Counted from the stretch's first letter, positions 31,562 through 40,598 are shown. The stretch is 50,430 nt of DNA from Bradyrhizobium sp. (GCF_004799445.1 NZ_SSNA01000229.1:1-50430), one strand, 5' to 3'. Numbers and translations: made by a program. The notes: generated by a model from the sequence alone, not told the origin.

Positions 31562-31990
31562 ATGACGATCGACGAAATCAGGGATAATTTTGCGCTGCTG
31601 GACGACTGGGACGACCGCTATCGGTACGTCATCGAACTCGGCCGCACGCTGAATCCGATGCCGGAGGCCGAGCATTCCGCCGCCAACAAGGTGCAGGGTT
31701 GCGCCAGCCAGGTCTGGCTGGCAAAACAGGTCGACCGCAACGGCACCGGCGAACCATTGCTGAATTATCTGGGCGACAGCGACGCGCATATCGTGCGCGG
31801 ACTGATCGCGATCCTGCTGACATTGTATTCCGGCCATACGCCGCAGCAGATCCTTGCAACCGATGCCATCGCGGTGTTCGACGAATTCGGATTCCGCGAA
31901 CACCTCACCCCGCAACGCTCCAACGGCCTGCGCGCGATGGTGGAGCGCATTCGCTCCGACGCGCGCGAGGCGCTTGCCGCGGCCTCCTGA
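31562..31990 (+). CDS. sufE: SufE family cysteine desulfurase-associated sulfur acceptor
   Basis: A 142-residue SufE-fold protein: MTIDEIRDNFALLDDWDDRY at the start and the active-site motif KVQGCASQVWL with the sulfur-accepting C47. SufE takes persulfide sulfur from the SufS desulfurase and passes it to the SufBCD scaffold for iron-sulfur cluster assembly in the cytoplasm. No other suf gene is adjacent, so this is a separate copy, a common situation in rhizobia. A TATATA hexamer lies at 31529-31534, some 30 bases before the ATG. Confidence 0.93.
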   Translation: MTIDEIRDNFALLDDWDDRYRYVIELGRTLNPMPEAEHSAANKVQGCASQVWLAKQVDRNGTGEPLLNYLGDSDAHIVRGLIAILLTLYSGHTPQQILATDAIAVFDEFGFREHLTPQRSNGLRAMVERIRSDAREALAAAS

Positions 31991-32043
31991 AGGCCATCGA
32001 TCTGCCCGCGTTCGGCGTTCACGGAACCGTGATCGGAAGGGCG

Positions 32044-32101
32044 GCCCCTCGCCACGGGATGGCCGCGGCCCGAGGGGCGGTGCCTGCGGTCAAGCTTTTT
32101 T
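32044..32101 (+). other. Hairpin followed by T-run downstream of sufE, possible terminator
   Basis: GCCCCTCG (32044-32051) pairs with CGAGGGGC (32071-32078); a T-run occurs at about 32096-32101, too far from the stem for a classical terminator. It lies between the sufE stop and the GGDEF-EAL gene. Confidence 0.3.
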
Positions 32102-32144
32102 AAGCCATTTGTCGGACTATCCCCAGACAACCAAGAGTTGACGG

Positions 32145-34550
32145 ATGGCTAACGTTCCGACTGTCTGGCGCTTCATGCGGTCGCGATCGGGTCGCGGCTT
32201 TGTTCTGCATTTGAGCATCTGTGCCGTATTGTCTGTCGCGGTCGGCTATGGATTCTATTACTTCAGCCTGAACTGGTTCAAGGATCACAAGAGCGGCGAA
32301 AAGATCACCGCGCTCCAGTTGGTCGACGCCTTCGTCGCCAACTATGCGGCCATCCGATCGCAATTTGGCGAAAGCGCGCCGGTTCCGGCGTCATTCCGGG
32401 CTCACGCGATCGAAGCTTTCAACAAGCAGAACGGCGATAATTCCGATTTTCGTCTCCGCGCGGTCGGCATGCCCGGGCGGGAAATCGCGACGCCGCCGAC
32501 CGACGGCCGAATGGCGGAGACCCTCGCGGCCTTCGCGGCGATGCCAAACCCAAAGCCGGTTTCCGAGTTGCTCGACGTCGGCGGAGAACTGACGTTCCGA
32601 ACCGTTTACCCGACCATGGCGCAGCAAGAGAGTTGCGTGAGCTGTCATAACGCGCTGCAGCCCGACAAACAGCAGTGGCATCTCAATGATGTCATGGGCG
32701 CATTTGTCATCGACGTGCCGCTGTCGCCGTTTCAGCGCAAGGTGATCTGGCAGAGCGCCGGTACCGGATTGGGTCTGTTTCTCGCACTGGCGTTTGCCGG
32801 CCTGATGATTTCGCTTCTGCATTTTCGGCAGCTGGAAGCCCTCAATGCCTCCACCGCGGAGCTTGGCCGCACCCAGAATTTTCTCGATAGCATCATCGAG
32901 AACATGCCGGTTTCGGTTGCCGTCAAGGACGCCAGGGATCGATGCTACGTCCTCATCAACCGTACCGCCGAAGCCATCTTCGGGATCGCCCGCGGCGACT
33001 TGATCGGCAAACAGGCCAACGGTCTGCTCGGCAAAGACGCCGCGGGCGAGCTGTTTCCGCTCGCCGACGAGGCGGCGCAAACGCGCGACCTGCAGACCAT
33101 CGACGAGCACGTCGTCCATACCCGCCACAACGGCACCCGTATCCTGACAACCAGGAATCTTTCGATATCGGACGAGACCGGCGAACCGCGCTACCTGCTC
33201 AGCCTTTCGGAGGACATTACCGAGCGCAAGCAGGCCGAGGCCCGAATTGAGCATCTGGCGCACTATGATGCGCTCACCGATTTGCCCAATCGCGCCGCCT
33301 TCGTGGAGCATCTCGAGCACACCATGGATACCGCGAAGAAGAGCGCGGAGTCGTTCGCCTTGCTGAGCATCGATATCGATGGCTTCAAGGAGGTCAACGA
33401 CATGTTTGGCCACGCGGCCGGCGATGACGTGCTCCGCAAGCTGTCGCTGCAGCTGCGCGCGGTCGCCGGCGACGCCTACCTGGCGCGGCTCGGCGGCGAC
33501 GAGTTCACGCTGATCACGCCGAACGGTGATCAGCCGGCGCTTGCCGAAATTCTTGTCCGGCGTCTCCAGGCAGCCGTCGCGGCCGACCAGGAATCGAACA
33601 ACCAGCCTATGCGCGTCGGCATCAGCATCGGCGTGGCCATTTTCCCGACCGACGGCGCCGACGCAACGACACTGCTCAGCAATGCCGATGCGGCACTCTA
33701 CCGCGCCAAGACCGCCGGTCGCGGCAAAACACGCTTCTTCGAAGTCGAGATGGACAATCGGCTGCGCGAGCGGCGCACCATTCAGCATGAGCTTGGGTCG
33801 GCCATCGTCCGCAACGAGTTCCGTCTTTTCTATCAGCCGCAAGCGAAGATCGACGGCACGATCACCGGATTCGAGGCGCTGGTGCGCTGGTCCAATCCGC
33901 AGCGCGGCATGGTTTCGCCCGCGACCTTCATTCCGGTCGCCGAGGAGAGCGGCCTGATCGTGCAGATCGGCGAATGGGTGCTTCGGGAAGCCTGCCGCGA
34001 AGCGGCATCGTGGCCGCAGCCGCTGCAAATCGCGGTCAATCTGTCGCCAATTCAGTTCCGCCACGGCGACCTCGTGGGATTGCTTCATTCGGTGCTGCTC
34101 GAAACCGGACTTGCGCCGGCACGCCTGGAGCTTGAAATCACGGAGGGGGTGCTGGTCGACGATTTCTCGCGCGGCGTCTCCATCCTGCGCCGCCTGAAGT
34201 TGCTCGGTGTTCGCATCGCAATGGATGACTTCGGCACCGGATATTCATCGCTATCGTATTTGCAGTCGTTCCCGTTCGACAAGATCAAGATCGACCAGTC
34301 GTTCATATCCAAGGTGAAGAGCAATCCGCAGTCGGCCGCCATTGTACGCGCCGTGATCGGGCTGGCCCATGGCCTCAATCTGCCGGTGCTGGCGGAGGGC
34401 GTCGAGACGAAGGAGCAGCTTGATTTTCTCGCCGCCGAGTCCTGCGACGAAATGCAGGGTTACCTGCTCGGGCGACCCCATCCGATCATGGAATACTCCG
34501 GGCTCGTCGGCCGTGGCCAAACGCCGGAAACGAAGTTGCTCAGCGCCTGA
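32145..34550 (+). CDS. Haem-c-motif (DUF3365) PAS-GGDEF-EAL cyclic-di-GMP protein
   Basis: An 801-residue membrane protein. TM1 (about residues 18-41) and TM2 (about 205-225) bracket a periplasmic domain of the DUF3365/Tll0287-like type with one C-x-x-C-H motif, C164 to H168 (ESCVSCHNAL), typical of covalent haem c attachment. A PAS domain (about 240-360) is followed by GGDEF (G450-F454 intact, LGGDEFTL) and EAL (E577-L579 intact, FEALVRW; also DDFGTGYSSLSYL). It can in principle make and break cyclic-di-GMP. The inhibitory RxxD site before GGDEF is absent. The haem domain suggests redox or gas sensing. The GGDEF start AHYDALTDLPNRAAF is canonical. Confidence 0.93.
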   Translation: MANVPTVWRFMRSRSGRGFVLHLSICAVLSVAVGYGFYYFSLNWFKDHKSGEKITALQLVDAFVANYAAIRSQFGESAPVPASFRAHAIEAFNKQNGDNSDFRLRAVGMPGREIATPPTDGRMAETLAAFAAMPNPKPVSELLDVGGELTFRTVYPTMAQQESCVSCHNALQPDKQQWHLNDVMGAFVIDVPLSPFQRKVIWQSAGTGLGLFLALAFAGLMISLLHFRQLEALNASTAELGRTQNFLDSIIENMPVSVAVKDARDRCYVLINRTAEAIFGIARGDLIGKQANGLLGKDAAGELFPLADEAAQTRDLQTIDEHVVHTRHNGTRILTTRNLSISDETGEPRYLLSLSEDITERKQAEARIEHLAHYDALTDLPNRAAFVEHLEHTMDTAKKSAESFALLSIDIDGFKEVNDMFGHAAGDDVLRKLSLQLRAVAGDAYLARLGGDEFTLITPNGDQPALAEILVRRLQAAVAADQESNNQPMRVGISIGVAIFPTDGADATTLLSNADAALYRAKTAGRGKTRFFEVEMDNRLRERRTIQHELGSAIVRNEFRLFYQPQAKIDGTITGFEALVRWSNPQRGMVSPATFIPVAEESGLIVQIGEWVLREACREAASWPQPLQIAVNLSPIQFRHGDLVGLLHSVLLETGLAPARLELEITEGVLVDDFSRGVSILRRLKLLGVRIAMDDFGTGYSSLSYLQSFPFDKIKIDQSFISKVKSNPQSAAIVRAVIGLAHGLNLPVLAEGVETKEQLDFLAAESCDEMQGYLLGRPHPIMEYSGLVGRGQTPETKLLSA

Positions 34551-34553
34551 GTT

Positions 34554-34583
34554 GGCGCTTCGCGTTCGTGCAGTGAAAGCGCC
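34554..34583. other. Small hairpin between convergent genes
   Basis: GGCGCTT (34554-34560) pairs with AAGCGCC (34577-34583) in the 36-base gap between the GGDEF-EAL gene and the mucR gene. There is no T-run, so it is at most a weak bidirectional attenuator. Confidence 0.3.
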
Positions 34584-34586
34584 GGA

Positions 34587-35000
34587 CTACTTCCGCCGCC
34601 GCCGCTGCTGGCCAAGTCCCATTTTCTTTGCGAGCTGCGAACGCGCCACCGCATAATTCGGCGCGACCATCGGGTAATCAGGCGGCAGGCCCCATTTGTC
34701 GCGATATTGTTCCGGCGTCATGTTGTACTGCGAGCGCAAATGCCGCTTCAGCGATTTGAAGCGCTTGCCATCCTCAAGACACACCAGGTAGTCCGGGGTC
34801 ATCGATTTCTTGACCGACACCGCGGGCTTGGCGGGCTCGAGAGGTGTTTCGGTCCTGCCCGTCGAGACCCGCAGCAAGGCTGCGTGAATTTGGCTGATCA
34901 GAGCCGGAATTTCGGACGCCGGGGTCGGATTGTTGCTGAGGTAGGCCGACACGATGTTCGCAGTCAGGTCGATGTAATTCTTGCCCGCGGCATCAGTCAT
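34587..35000 (-). CDS. Ros/MucR family transcriptional regulator
   Basis: A 137-residue MucR-family protein. MTDAAGKNYIDLTANIVSAY is the usual N-terminal oligomerisation region and VCLEDGKRFKSLKRHLRSQY the DNA-binding zinc-finger-like region. Compared with Ros, the ligands would be C74, D77, H87 and Y92: only two of the four Cys2His2 positions are kept, as in the zinc-free Mesorhizobium homologues. MucR proteins bind AT-rich DNA and repress exopolysaccharide, motility and cell-cycle genes. ATG 35000 is chosen for its AGAAGG ribosome site and the family start; a frame extension to 35057 exists. The C-terminus QQRRRRK is basic. Confidence 0.93.
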   Translation of the reverse strand: MTDAAGKNYIDLTANIVSAYLSNNPTPASEIPALISQIHAALLRVSTGRTETPLEPAKPAVSVKKSMTPDYLVCLEDGKRFKSLKRHLRSQYNMTPEQYRDKWGLPPDYPMVAPNYAVARSQLAKKMGLGQQRRRRK

Positions 35001-35165
35001 GGTCTGAACCTTCTGGAGATCGTCGTCACGCGAGATATCAAGGATGTCGGACACCAACCGGCAGCAACATTACGCTCTCACACTCGCGCACAACTTGTCG
35101 AATATGAGCGTGACAAGAACAAGGCGGCTATTCCTCAGGCCACGCTCACCGGAAATCTGAACCTC

Positions 35166-36068
35166 TCACGGACGCTGGTCGAGGTGCGAACGCAGCTCGT
35201 CGATCGACGCAAACCGCATCATGCCCTCGGGCATTTGCGCCTCGATCGAGCCGTCGGAATACAATGAATAGGCCATTCCATCGACGACACCTGACTTGAG
35301 AACGGTCACGGGCGGCTGATCCTCATTTCGCACTGCCGGCGCTGGGTGATCTTCCTCTGCGCCGGCGGTGGCCTCGCTAAACGTCGATGGCGCGCGTCCG
35401 CCGCGCCGCTGCGGCGGCACATCGGCAGACCTTGAACGTTCCGATTTTGGCCACGCGTCGTCGAATGTCGCCGGTGGCGGCTCGCCGGGTTCGGGTGCCG
35501 GCGGCGTGGCGGCTGGCGCGGGAGCAGGCGGAAAGTCGGTTGCGGGTGATTCGGCCGCGCGTGCTTGCGCGCGTTCGCGCTCCCGCCGTGATGAAGAGGA
35601 AAACATCAGATTGCGCCGCGGTTTGGCGGCAGGGACGGTCTCGGCAGATTCCGGCGACGGCACATCGCTGCGGGCGCGATCGCGCGCCGCTGCTTCCTCG
35701 CGCCATGGCGTTCCCGCCGACGGCTGCGCAACTGATTCGGCACCACCTGGATTTTCCGCCGCGGCTTGGTCGCGGCCGAACAGGAAGCCGCCATTTTCCG
35801 CCGCGTGATGGCGCTGCGACGCCGTCGCAACTGTCGGCTGCAATGCCGCGTCCAGCGGGACACCAGCGCCAAGCCGCTGGGCGATGGTCTTCAACTCACG
35901 AACAACGGCCCACAGACCCAGAATCACCAGCCCGGTGCACGCCGTAACGGCCCCGGTGAGGATCAGGGTATTGCCAAAACTGAATTCCTTGACCGGGATT
36001 CCGAAACCGATCGCCAGAAGGCCCGCCAATAGACAGCCAATCCCGGCAACCAACATCACAACCATCAT
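35166..36068 (-). CDS. Two-TM membrane protein with disordered linker and conserved C-terminal tail
   Basis: A 300-residue protein I cannot assign. Two N-terminal membrane helices (about 2-24, MVVMLVAGIGCLLAGLLAI, and 30-55, NTLILTGAVTACTGLVILGL) are followed by RELKTIAQRL, a long low-complexity Pro/Ala/Glu/Arg-rich region (about 80-250), and a folded-looking tail (VTVLKSGVVDGMAYSLYSDG, IEAQMPEGMMRFASIDELRS). The tail's repeating GMAYSLYSDGSIEA pattern looks like a small beta domain. MM at 36068 has a purine-rich site upstream; a frame extension to 36218 is rejected as non-coding. It is next to mucR but not overlapping it. Confidence 0.75.
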   Translation of the reverse strand: MMVVMLVAGIGCLLAGLLAIGFGIPVKEFSFGNTLILTGAVTACTGLVILGLWAVVRELKTIAQRLGAGVPLDAALQPTVATASQRHHAAENGGFLFGRDQAAAENPGGAESVAQPSAGTPWREEAAARDRARSDVPSPESAETVPAAKPRRNLMFSSSSRRERERAQARAAESPATDFPPAPAPAATPPAPEPGEPPPATFDDAWPKSERSRSADVPPQRRGGRAPSTFSEATAGAEEDHPAPAVRNEDQPPVTVLKSGVVDGMAYSLYSDGSIEAQMPEGMMRFASIDELRSHLDQRP

Positions 36069-36349
36069 TAAACTCACCCCCGGGCCGCGCTCGAAATACC
36101 CGCAGGCCGCAGACGCCACGATACCGTCATATTGTGCGCCCCGCCAACCGGCAATTGCAGCAGTTGTTCCCGCAACAGGCGGGACCGCCGACCCGATCGT
36201 GCCGAACGAACCCGCCATTGCTGCGTTGCATCAGGGAAATAACGCCACAATTCCCAATTACTTGATAAGGGAACTGCGCTATATGGATGCTGGGGATGAG
36301 GCCCAAGAGCGCCAGCTGGGCCATAGAGGACACCGGGTTTCCAATAGCC

Positions 36350-37999
36350 ATGTCATCGATCACTACCTCGGCTATCGACCTGCCGTCGCGGCGCTCGGTG
36401 GCGCGGACCTGCGACGATCTTGCGATCATCGTGCTGGCTGCGGTCGGACTGGTCGCGAGCCTCACCTTTCGCGACTACGGACTGGGCTGGGACGATTATA
36501 CCCACGCCGAATATGCCGACCTTCTGCTGCGGATGTACGGCTCCGGTTTCAAGGATACCGGGGCGCTGTCGTTCGCCAATCTTTATATGTATGGCGGCGG
36601 CTTCGACATGATCGCAGCCTTGCTGCACAAGGTCATTCCGCTCGAACTGTTTGAAACACGCCGCCTGCTCGGCGCCGTCGTCGGCATCGTCGGCCTTACG
36701 GTGACCTGGCGGCTTGGCCGGCGCGTCGGTGGCCCGCTGGCCGGGCTTGCCGCGTTGCTGCTGCTGGCGCTGTGCCCGACCTTCTACGGGCACATGTTCA
36801 TGAACCCAAAGGATGCGCCGTTCGCGGTGGCGATGGTGATCCTGATGCTCGGCCTGGTCCGTCTCGCCGAGGAATACCCTTCGCCCTCGCCCCGGACGAT
36901 CCTGATCGTGGGCCTTGGCGCCGGCCTCTCGATCGGTTCGCGCATCCTCGGTGGGCTGGCCCTGATTTACGCGATCGTCGGATTTGTGCCGCTGCTGCTG
37001 GATGAAGTCCGCGCGCATGGCGGGCGCGAGGCGATCCGGCGGTTCATGCGCGTCGTCTATGTGCTGCTGCCCGCCCTGATCCTCGGCTACCTCGTCATGG
37101 GCCTGATCTGGCCATGGTCGATCATCGAGCCCGGCAATCCCTTCCAGGCCGCAACCTATTTCTCGCAGTTCTTCGAGAAACCGTGGAAGGAAATGTTCGA
37201 CGGCGCGCTGGTGTCGGTGCCGGATATGCCGTGGTCATACCTGCCGACCCTGTTCGCGCTGCAACTTCCCGAAGTATTGCTGGGTCTTTCTATCGCCGCA
37301 GTCGTCGGCACGGTGGTGGCGCTGTCGCGCGCCGACGTGTCGGGCCGCCGCAAGACCATCCTCTTGATGCTGACGCTCGCGGCCGTGCTGCCGATCGCGG
37401 TGGCGATGGTGAAGCGCCCGGCGCTTTACAACGGCATTCGCCATTTCATCTTCGTCATTCCACCGATGACCGTGCTCGCGGGCACGGCATTCGCATGGGG
37501 CATGAATTGGCTGAAGGAAAACCACCGCAGTTGGCAGCCTGCCGCCCTCGCCGCTTTCTCGTTCGGCTTGCTGTTGCCGCTCGGCGAAATGATCCGGCTG
37601 CACCCTTATCAGTACACCCATTTCAATCACATCGCCGGCACGGTGCGCGCCGCCGACGATCTCTACATGCTGGATTACTGGGGCCTCGCCTTCAAGCAGG
37701 CCTCCGACGGCCTGCGCGACGAACTCACCGAGCGCCAGGAAGTCCCCCCGCACGGGCGCAAATGGAAGGTCGCGGTGTGCGGTCCGCAGCGTCCGGCCCA
37801 GGTCGCGCTCGGTCCCGACTTCACCATCGGCTGGGATAGCCATGCCGCCGATTTCGCGATGACGCTCGGCGAATTCTACTGCAAGGGCCTGACCGCCCCG
37901 GTGATGGTGGAAATCAAGCGCGATGACGTGGTGTTTGCCCGCGTCTATGATATCCGCGGGCGCAGCATTTCCAGCCTGCTGGCGATTCCGGCGCCCTGA
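36350..37999 (+). CDS. Glycosyltransferase family 39-like polytopic membrane protein
   Basis: A 549-residue inner-membrane protein with about 11 hydrophobic helices. The first periplasmic loop carries acidic residues (YGLGWDDYTHAEYADLLLR), as in the GT39/ArnT/PMT family, where an Asp-Glu region is catalytic, followed by FYGHMFMNPKDAPFAVAMVI. Such enzymes transfer sugars from polyprenyl-phosphate donors to envelope glycans or proteins. The C-terminal about 110 residues are soluble (KWKVAVCGPQRPAQVALGPD). ATG 36350 (MSSITTSAIDLPSR) is preferred to the frame start at 36287. The acceptor is unknown. Confidence 0.87.
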   Translation: MSSITTSAIDLPSRRSVARTCDDLAIIVLAAVGLVASLTFRDYGLGWDDYTHAEYADLLLRMYGSGFKDTGALSFANLYMYGGGFDMIAALLHKVIPLELFETRRLLGAVVGIVGLTVTWRLGRRVGGPLAGLAALLLLALCPTFYGHMFMNPKDAPFAVAMVILMLGLVRLAEEYPSPSPRTILIVGLGAGLSIGSRILGGLALIYAIVGFVPLLLDEVRAHGGREAIRRFMRVVYVLLPALILGYLVMGLIWPWSIIEPGNPFQAATYFSQFFEKPWKEMFDGALVSVPDMPWSYLPTLFALQLPEVLLGLSIAAVVGTVVALSRADVSGRRKTILLMLTLAAVLPIAVAMVKRPALYNGIRHFIFVIPPMTVLAGTAFAWGMNWLKENHRSWQPAALAAFSFGLLLPLGEMIRLHPYQYTHFNHIAGTVRAADDLYMLDYWGLAFKQASDGLRDELTERQEVPPHGRKWKVAVCGPQRPAQVALGPDFTIGWDSHAADFAMTLGEFYCKGLTAPVMVEIKRDDVVFARVYDIRGRSISSLLAIPAP

Positions 38000-38107
38000 A
38001 GCAGACCAGGCGCTGCAGCAGCATGACTGCCACGCCGGCGCTGCGCCTTGATGCCAGCCTGCGGCAGGGTTAGGTTTGAAATCACAATTCAACGGGAGAA
38101 ACCGGTC

Positions 38108-38887
38108 ATGTCGCCAGCGGAAGCTCGCCTGAAGGAAGTTCCGTCCGACATGACGGAGGCCGAATGGAGCCAGCGCGTCAATCTTGCCGCCTGCTACCGC
38201 CTCGTCGCGCATTACGGCTGGGACGATCTGGTCGACACCCACATCTCGGCGCGGGTGCCGGGACCGGAGCATCATTTCCTAATCAATCCCTATGGGCTGA
38301 TGTTCGACGAAATCACCGCTTCCAGCCTGGTCAAGGTCGACCTCGACGGCAACCAGCTCACCAAGAGCGCGTACAGCATCAACCCGGCCGGCTTCACGAT
38401 CCATTCGGCAATCCACGAGGTTCGCGAGGACGCCGGCTGCGTGCTTCATCTGCACACACCCGACGGCACCGCGGTGGCAAGCTGCATGGAAGGCCTGCTG
38501 CCGTTGAACCAGACCGCGCAGCTTGTCACCTACGATCTCGCCTATCACGACTATGAAGGCATCGCGCTCGACCATGACGAGCGCCCGCGCCTGCAACGAG
38601 ACCTCGGCAACAAGAACCACATGCTGCTGCGCAATCACGGCACGCTGACGGTCGGCCGCTCGGTCGCGTCCGCCTTCGAGCGCATGTTCCACCTCGAGCG
38701 GGCCTGCACCATGCAGGTGCGCACCCGGATGCTCGGACCTGGCGCCTATGCCGTCGATCCGGCGGTGGTGGACAAGAACACCAGCCTGCTCGCCAACCCC
38801 GAGCGGCAGGAACTGCGCTCGACCACGCTGGTATGGCCGGCGCTGCTGCGCAAGGTCGACCGACTCGATCCCGGCTACAAGAATTGA
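38108..38887 (+). CDS. Class II aldolase/adducin family protein
   Basis: A 259-residue class II aldolase-fold protein. ACYRLVAHYGWDDLVDTHIS at the start, zinc-ligand region HLHTPDGTAVA and RNHGTLTVG are the family motifs (His pair and later His). Family members include fuculose-phosphate and rhamnulose-phosphate aldolases, ribulose-phosphate epimerase and adducin-like proteins; this subgroup lacks a defined substrate. GGGAG lies about 9 bases before the ATG at 38108, deciding it over the longer frame from 38048. It ends about 57 bases before a clear terminator. Confidence 0.9.
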   Translation: MSPAEARLKEVPSDMTEAEWSQRVNLAACYRLVAHYGWDDLVDTHISARVPGPEHHFLINPYGLMFDEITASSLVKVDLDGNQLTKSAYSINPAGFTIHSAIHEVREDAGCVLHLHTPDGTAVASCMEGLLPLNQTAQLVTYDLAYHDYEGIALDHDERPRLQRDLGNKNHMLLRNHGTLTVGRSVASAFERMFHLERACTMQVRTRMLGPGAYAVDPAVVDKNTSLLANPERQELRSTTLVWPALLRKVDRLDPGYKN

Positions 38888-38944
38888 AAAACCTGGAATT
38901 CAGGGTAGTATCAGGCTCAACAACCTCTGCACGCCGAATCAAAA

Positions 38945-38972
38945 CGCCGCCCAATCCCGGGCGGCGTTTTTT
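38945..38972 (+). terminator. Rho-independent terminator after the class II aldolase gene
   Basis: CGCCGCCC (38945-38952), a six-base loop, GGGCGGCG (38959-38966) and six T (38967-38972): a textbook intrinsic terminator. Confidence 0.92.
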
Positions 38973-39007
38973 GCTTTCGGGCGCACGAACGCGCGCCATA
39001 TCACCCA

Positions 39008-39111
39008 CCGTCATCATCCGCGAAAGCGGATGATCCAGTAATCCGAGACGTCAGTACCAGAGCCGAAAAGCCGCGGCGTACTGGATACCCCGCTTGCGCG
39101 GGGTATGACGG
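39008..39111. repeat. Two-hairpin palindromic repeat element (about 100 bases)
   Basis: The element is bounded by CCGTCAT and its complement ATGACGG. Hairpin 1: CATCCGC-GAAA-GCGGATG (39015-39032). Hairpin 2: ATACCCCGC-TTGC-GCGGGGTAT (39085-39106). The middle (about 39033-39084) contains CCAGTA and TACTGG-type complementary pieces. This layout (two hairpins with a CCAGTA-spaced centre) is a dispersed Bradyrhizobium-type intergenic repeat. It follows the terminator and lies before the M20 peptidase gene end. Confidence 0.85.
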
Positions 39112-39168
39112 CGAAATTTACAACCGTTCCGTCTTTGCGAGAACCCACCACCCTACGCGATATGACGA

Positions 39169-40581
39169 TCAGCGCGGGGATTCCGCAAGTGCTGCAAGAA
39201 TCCGCGCCCACGAACGAATGCCCTTGTGAAAGCTCTTGAGGTCGTATTTCTCGTTCGGCGAATGGATGTTGTCGTCGTCGAGCCCAAAACCCACCAGCAC
39301 CGTATCGAGCCCGAGCGTGCGCTTGAAATCGGCGACGATCGGTATCGAGGCGCCCGAGCCAATCAGGACGGTTTCCTTGCCCCACTCCTCGGTCAATGCA
39401 CGCTTGGCGGCGACAAGCGGCTTCATGTTCCAGTCGAGCGCGATCGCCGGCGCGCTGGAATGATCGGTGAATTCCGCCCGGCAATCTCCGGGGAGCCGCG
39501 CGGTGACGTAGTCGCGGAAGGCCTTTCGGATCTTGTCGGGGTCCTGCCCTTCCACCAGGCGGAACGATATTTTCGCTGAGGCTTCCGCGGGGATCACCGT
39601 TTTCGAGCCTTCCCCGGTATAGCCGCCGACGATGCCGTTGATGTCGCAAGTCGGGCGCGACGAAATCTGCTCGACCAGCAAACGACCCTTCTCGCCCGCG
39701 GGAATCGAAAGTCCGATCGGCTTGAGAAAACTGTCGGCCGAAAAGTCGAGCTTCTGCCATTGCGCCAGAATATCGGCCGGCACATCCTTCACGCCGTCAT
39801 AGAAGCCAGGGATGGTGATGCGGCCGTCCTGGTCGAAGATCCCGCCAAGGATGCGGGTCAGCACCCGGATCGGGTTTTGCGCGCCGCCACCGAAGATGCC
39901 GGAATGCAGATCGCGATTGGCGGCCTTGATCTTGACCTCGTCGTAAACAAGTCCGCGCAGCGAGGTGGTGATCGCAGGCGTATTCGGGTCCCACATGCCG
40001 GTGTCGCAGACCAGCGCGAAATCCGCCTTGAGTTCGTCCTTGTTGGCTTCAAGAAACGGAACGAAGTTCTTCGATCCGGTTTCCTCTTCGCCTTCGATGA
40101 CGATGGTGACGTCGACCGGCAGCGACCCGGTCACCGCCTTCCAGGCGCGGCAGGCTTCGACAAAGGTCATCAACTGGCCCTTGTCGTCCTCCGCACCGCG
40201 CGCGACGATGATTTTCCGTCCGTCGGCATGATCGGTGACGACGGGCTCGAACGGCGGGCGATGCCAGAGATTGAGCGGATCGACCGGCTGCACATCGTAG
40301 TGACCATAGAACAGGACGTGCGGCCGCGCGCCGGCTTTTCCGTTGCCGCTGCTCTTGGCGACGATGGCCGGATGACCGGCGGTCGGCCTGACCTCGCTGG
40401 CAAATCCGAGCGTGGCGATATCGCTGGCCAGATGATCCGCCGCCGCCTTGCAATCGCCGGCAAAGGCCGGATCGGCCGAGATCGACTTGATCCGCAACAG
40501 CGCAAACAGCCGCTCAAGGCTGTGATCGAAATCGGCATCGATGCGATCGAGGACCGTTTGAAGTTGCGGCGCGTGGGACAT
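39169..40581 (-). CDS. M20 family metallopeptidase (dipeptidase-like)
   Basis: A 470-residue M20/M25/M40 zinc hydrolase. The visible motifs are VLFYGHYDVQPVDP (zinc His and Asp), ARGAEDDKGQLMTFVEA (bridging Asp), IVIEGEEETGSKNF (catalytic Glu pair) and a dimerisation domain (KIKAANRDLHSGIFGGGAQN). The closing metal ligand is in FGLDDDNIHSPNEKYDL. Such proteins hydrolyse dipeptides or N-acyl amino acids in the cytoplasm. The length is that of the carnosinase-like subgroup. It is 17 bases downstream of the GT87 gene on the same strand and may be co-transcribed with it. Confidence 0.93.
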   Translation of the reverse strand: MSHAPQLQTVLDRIDADFDHSLERLFALLRIKSISADPAFAGDCKAAADHLASDIATLGFASEVRPTAGHPAIVAKSSGNGKAGARPHVLFYGHYDVQPVDPLNLWHRPPFEPVVTDHADGRKIIVARGAEDDKGQLMTFVEACRAWKAVTGSLPVDVTIVIEGEEETGSKNFVPFLEANKDELKADFALVCDTGMWDPNTPAITTSLRGLVYDEVKIKAANRDLHSGIFGGGAQNPIRVLTRILGGIFDQDGRITIPGFYDGVKDVPADILAQWQKLDFSADSFLKPIGLSIPAGEKGRLLVEQISSRPTCDINGIVGGYTGEGSKTVIPAEASAKISFRLVEGQDPDKIRKAFRDYVTARLPGDCRAEFTDHSSAPAIALDWNMKPLVAAKRALTEEWGKETVLIGSGASIPIVADFKRTLGLDTVLVGFGLDDDNIHSPNEKYDLKSFHKGIRSWARILAALAESPR

Positions 40582-40598
40582 TGCGGTTTTCCCTTGGG

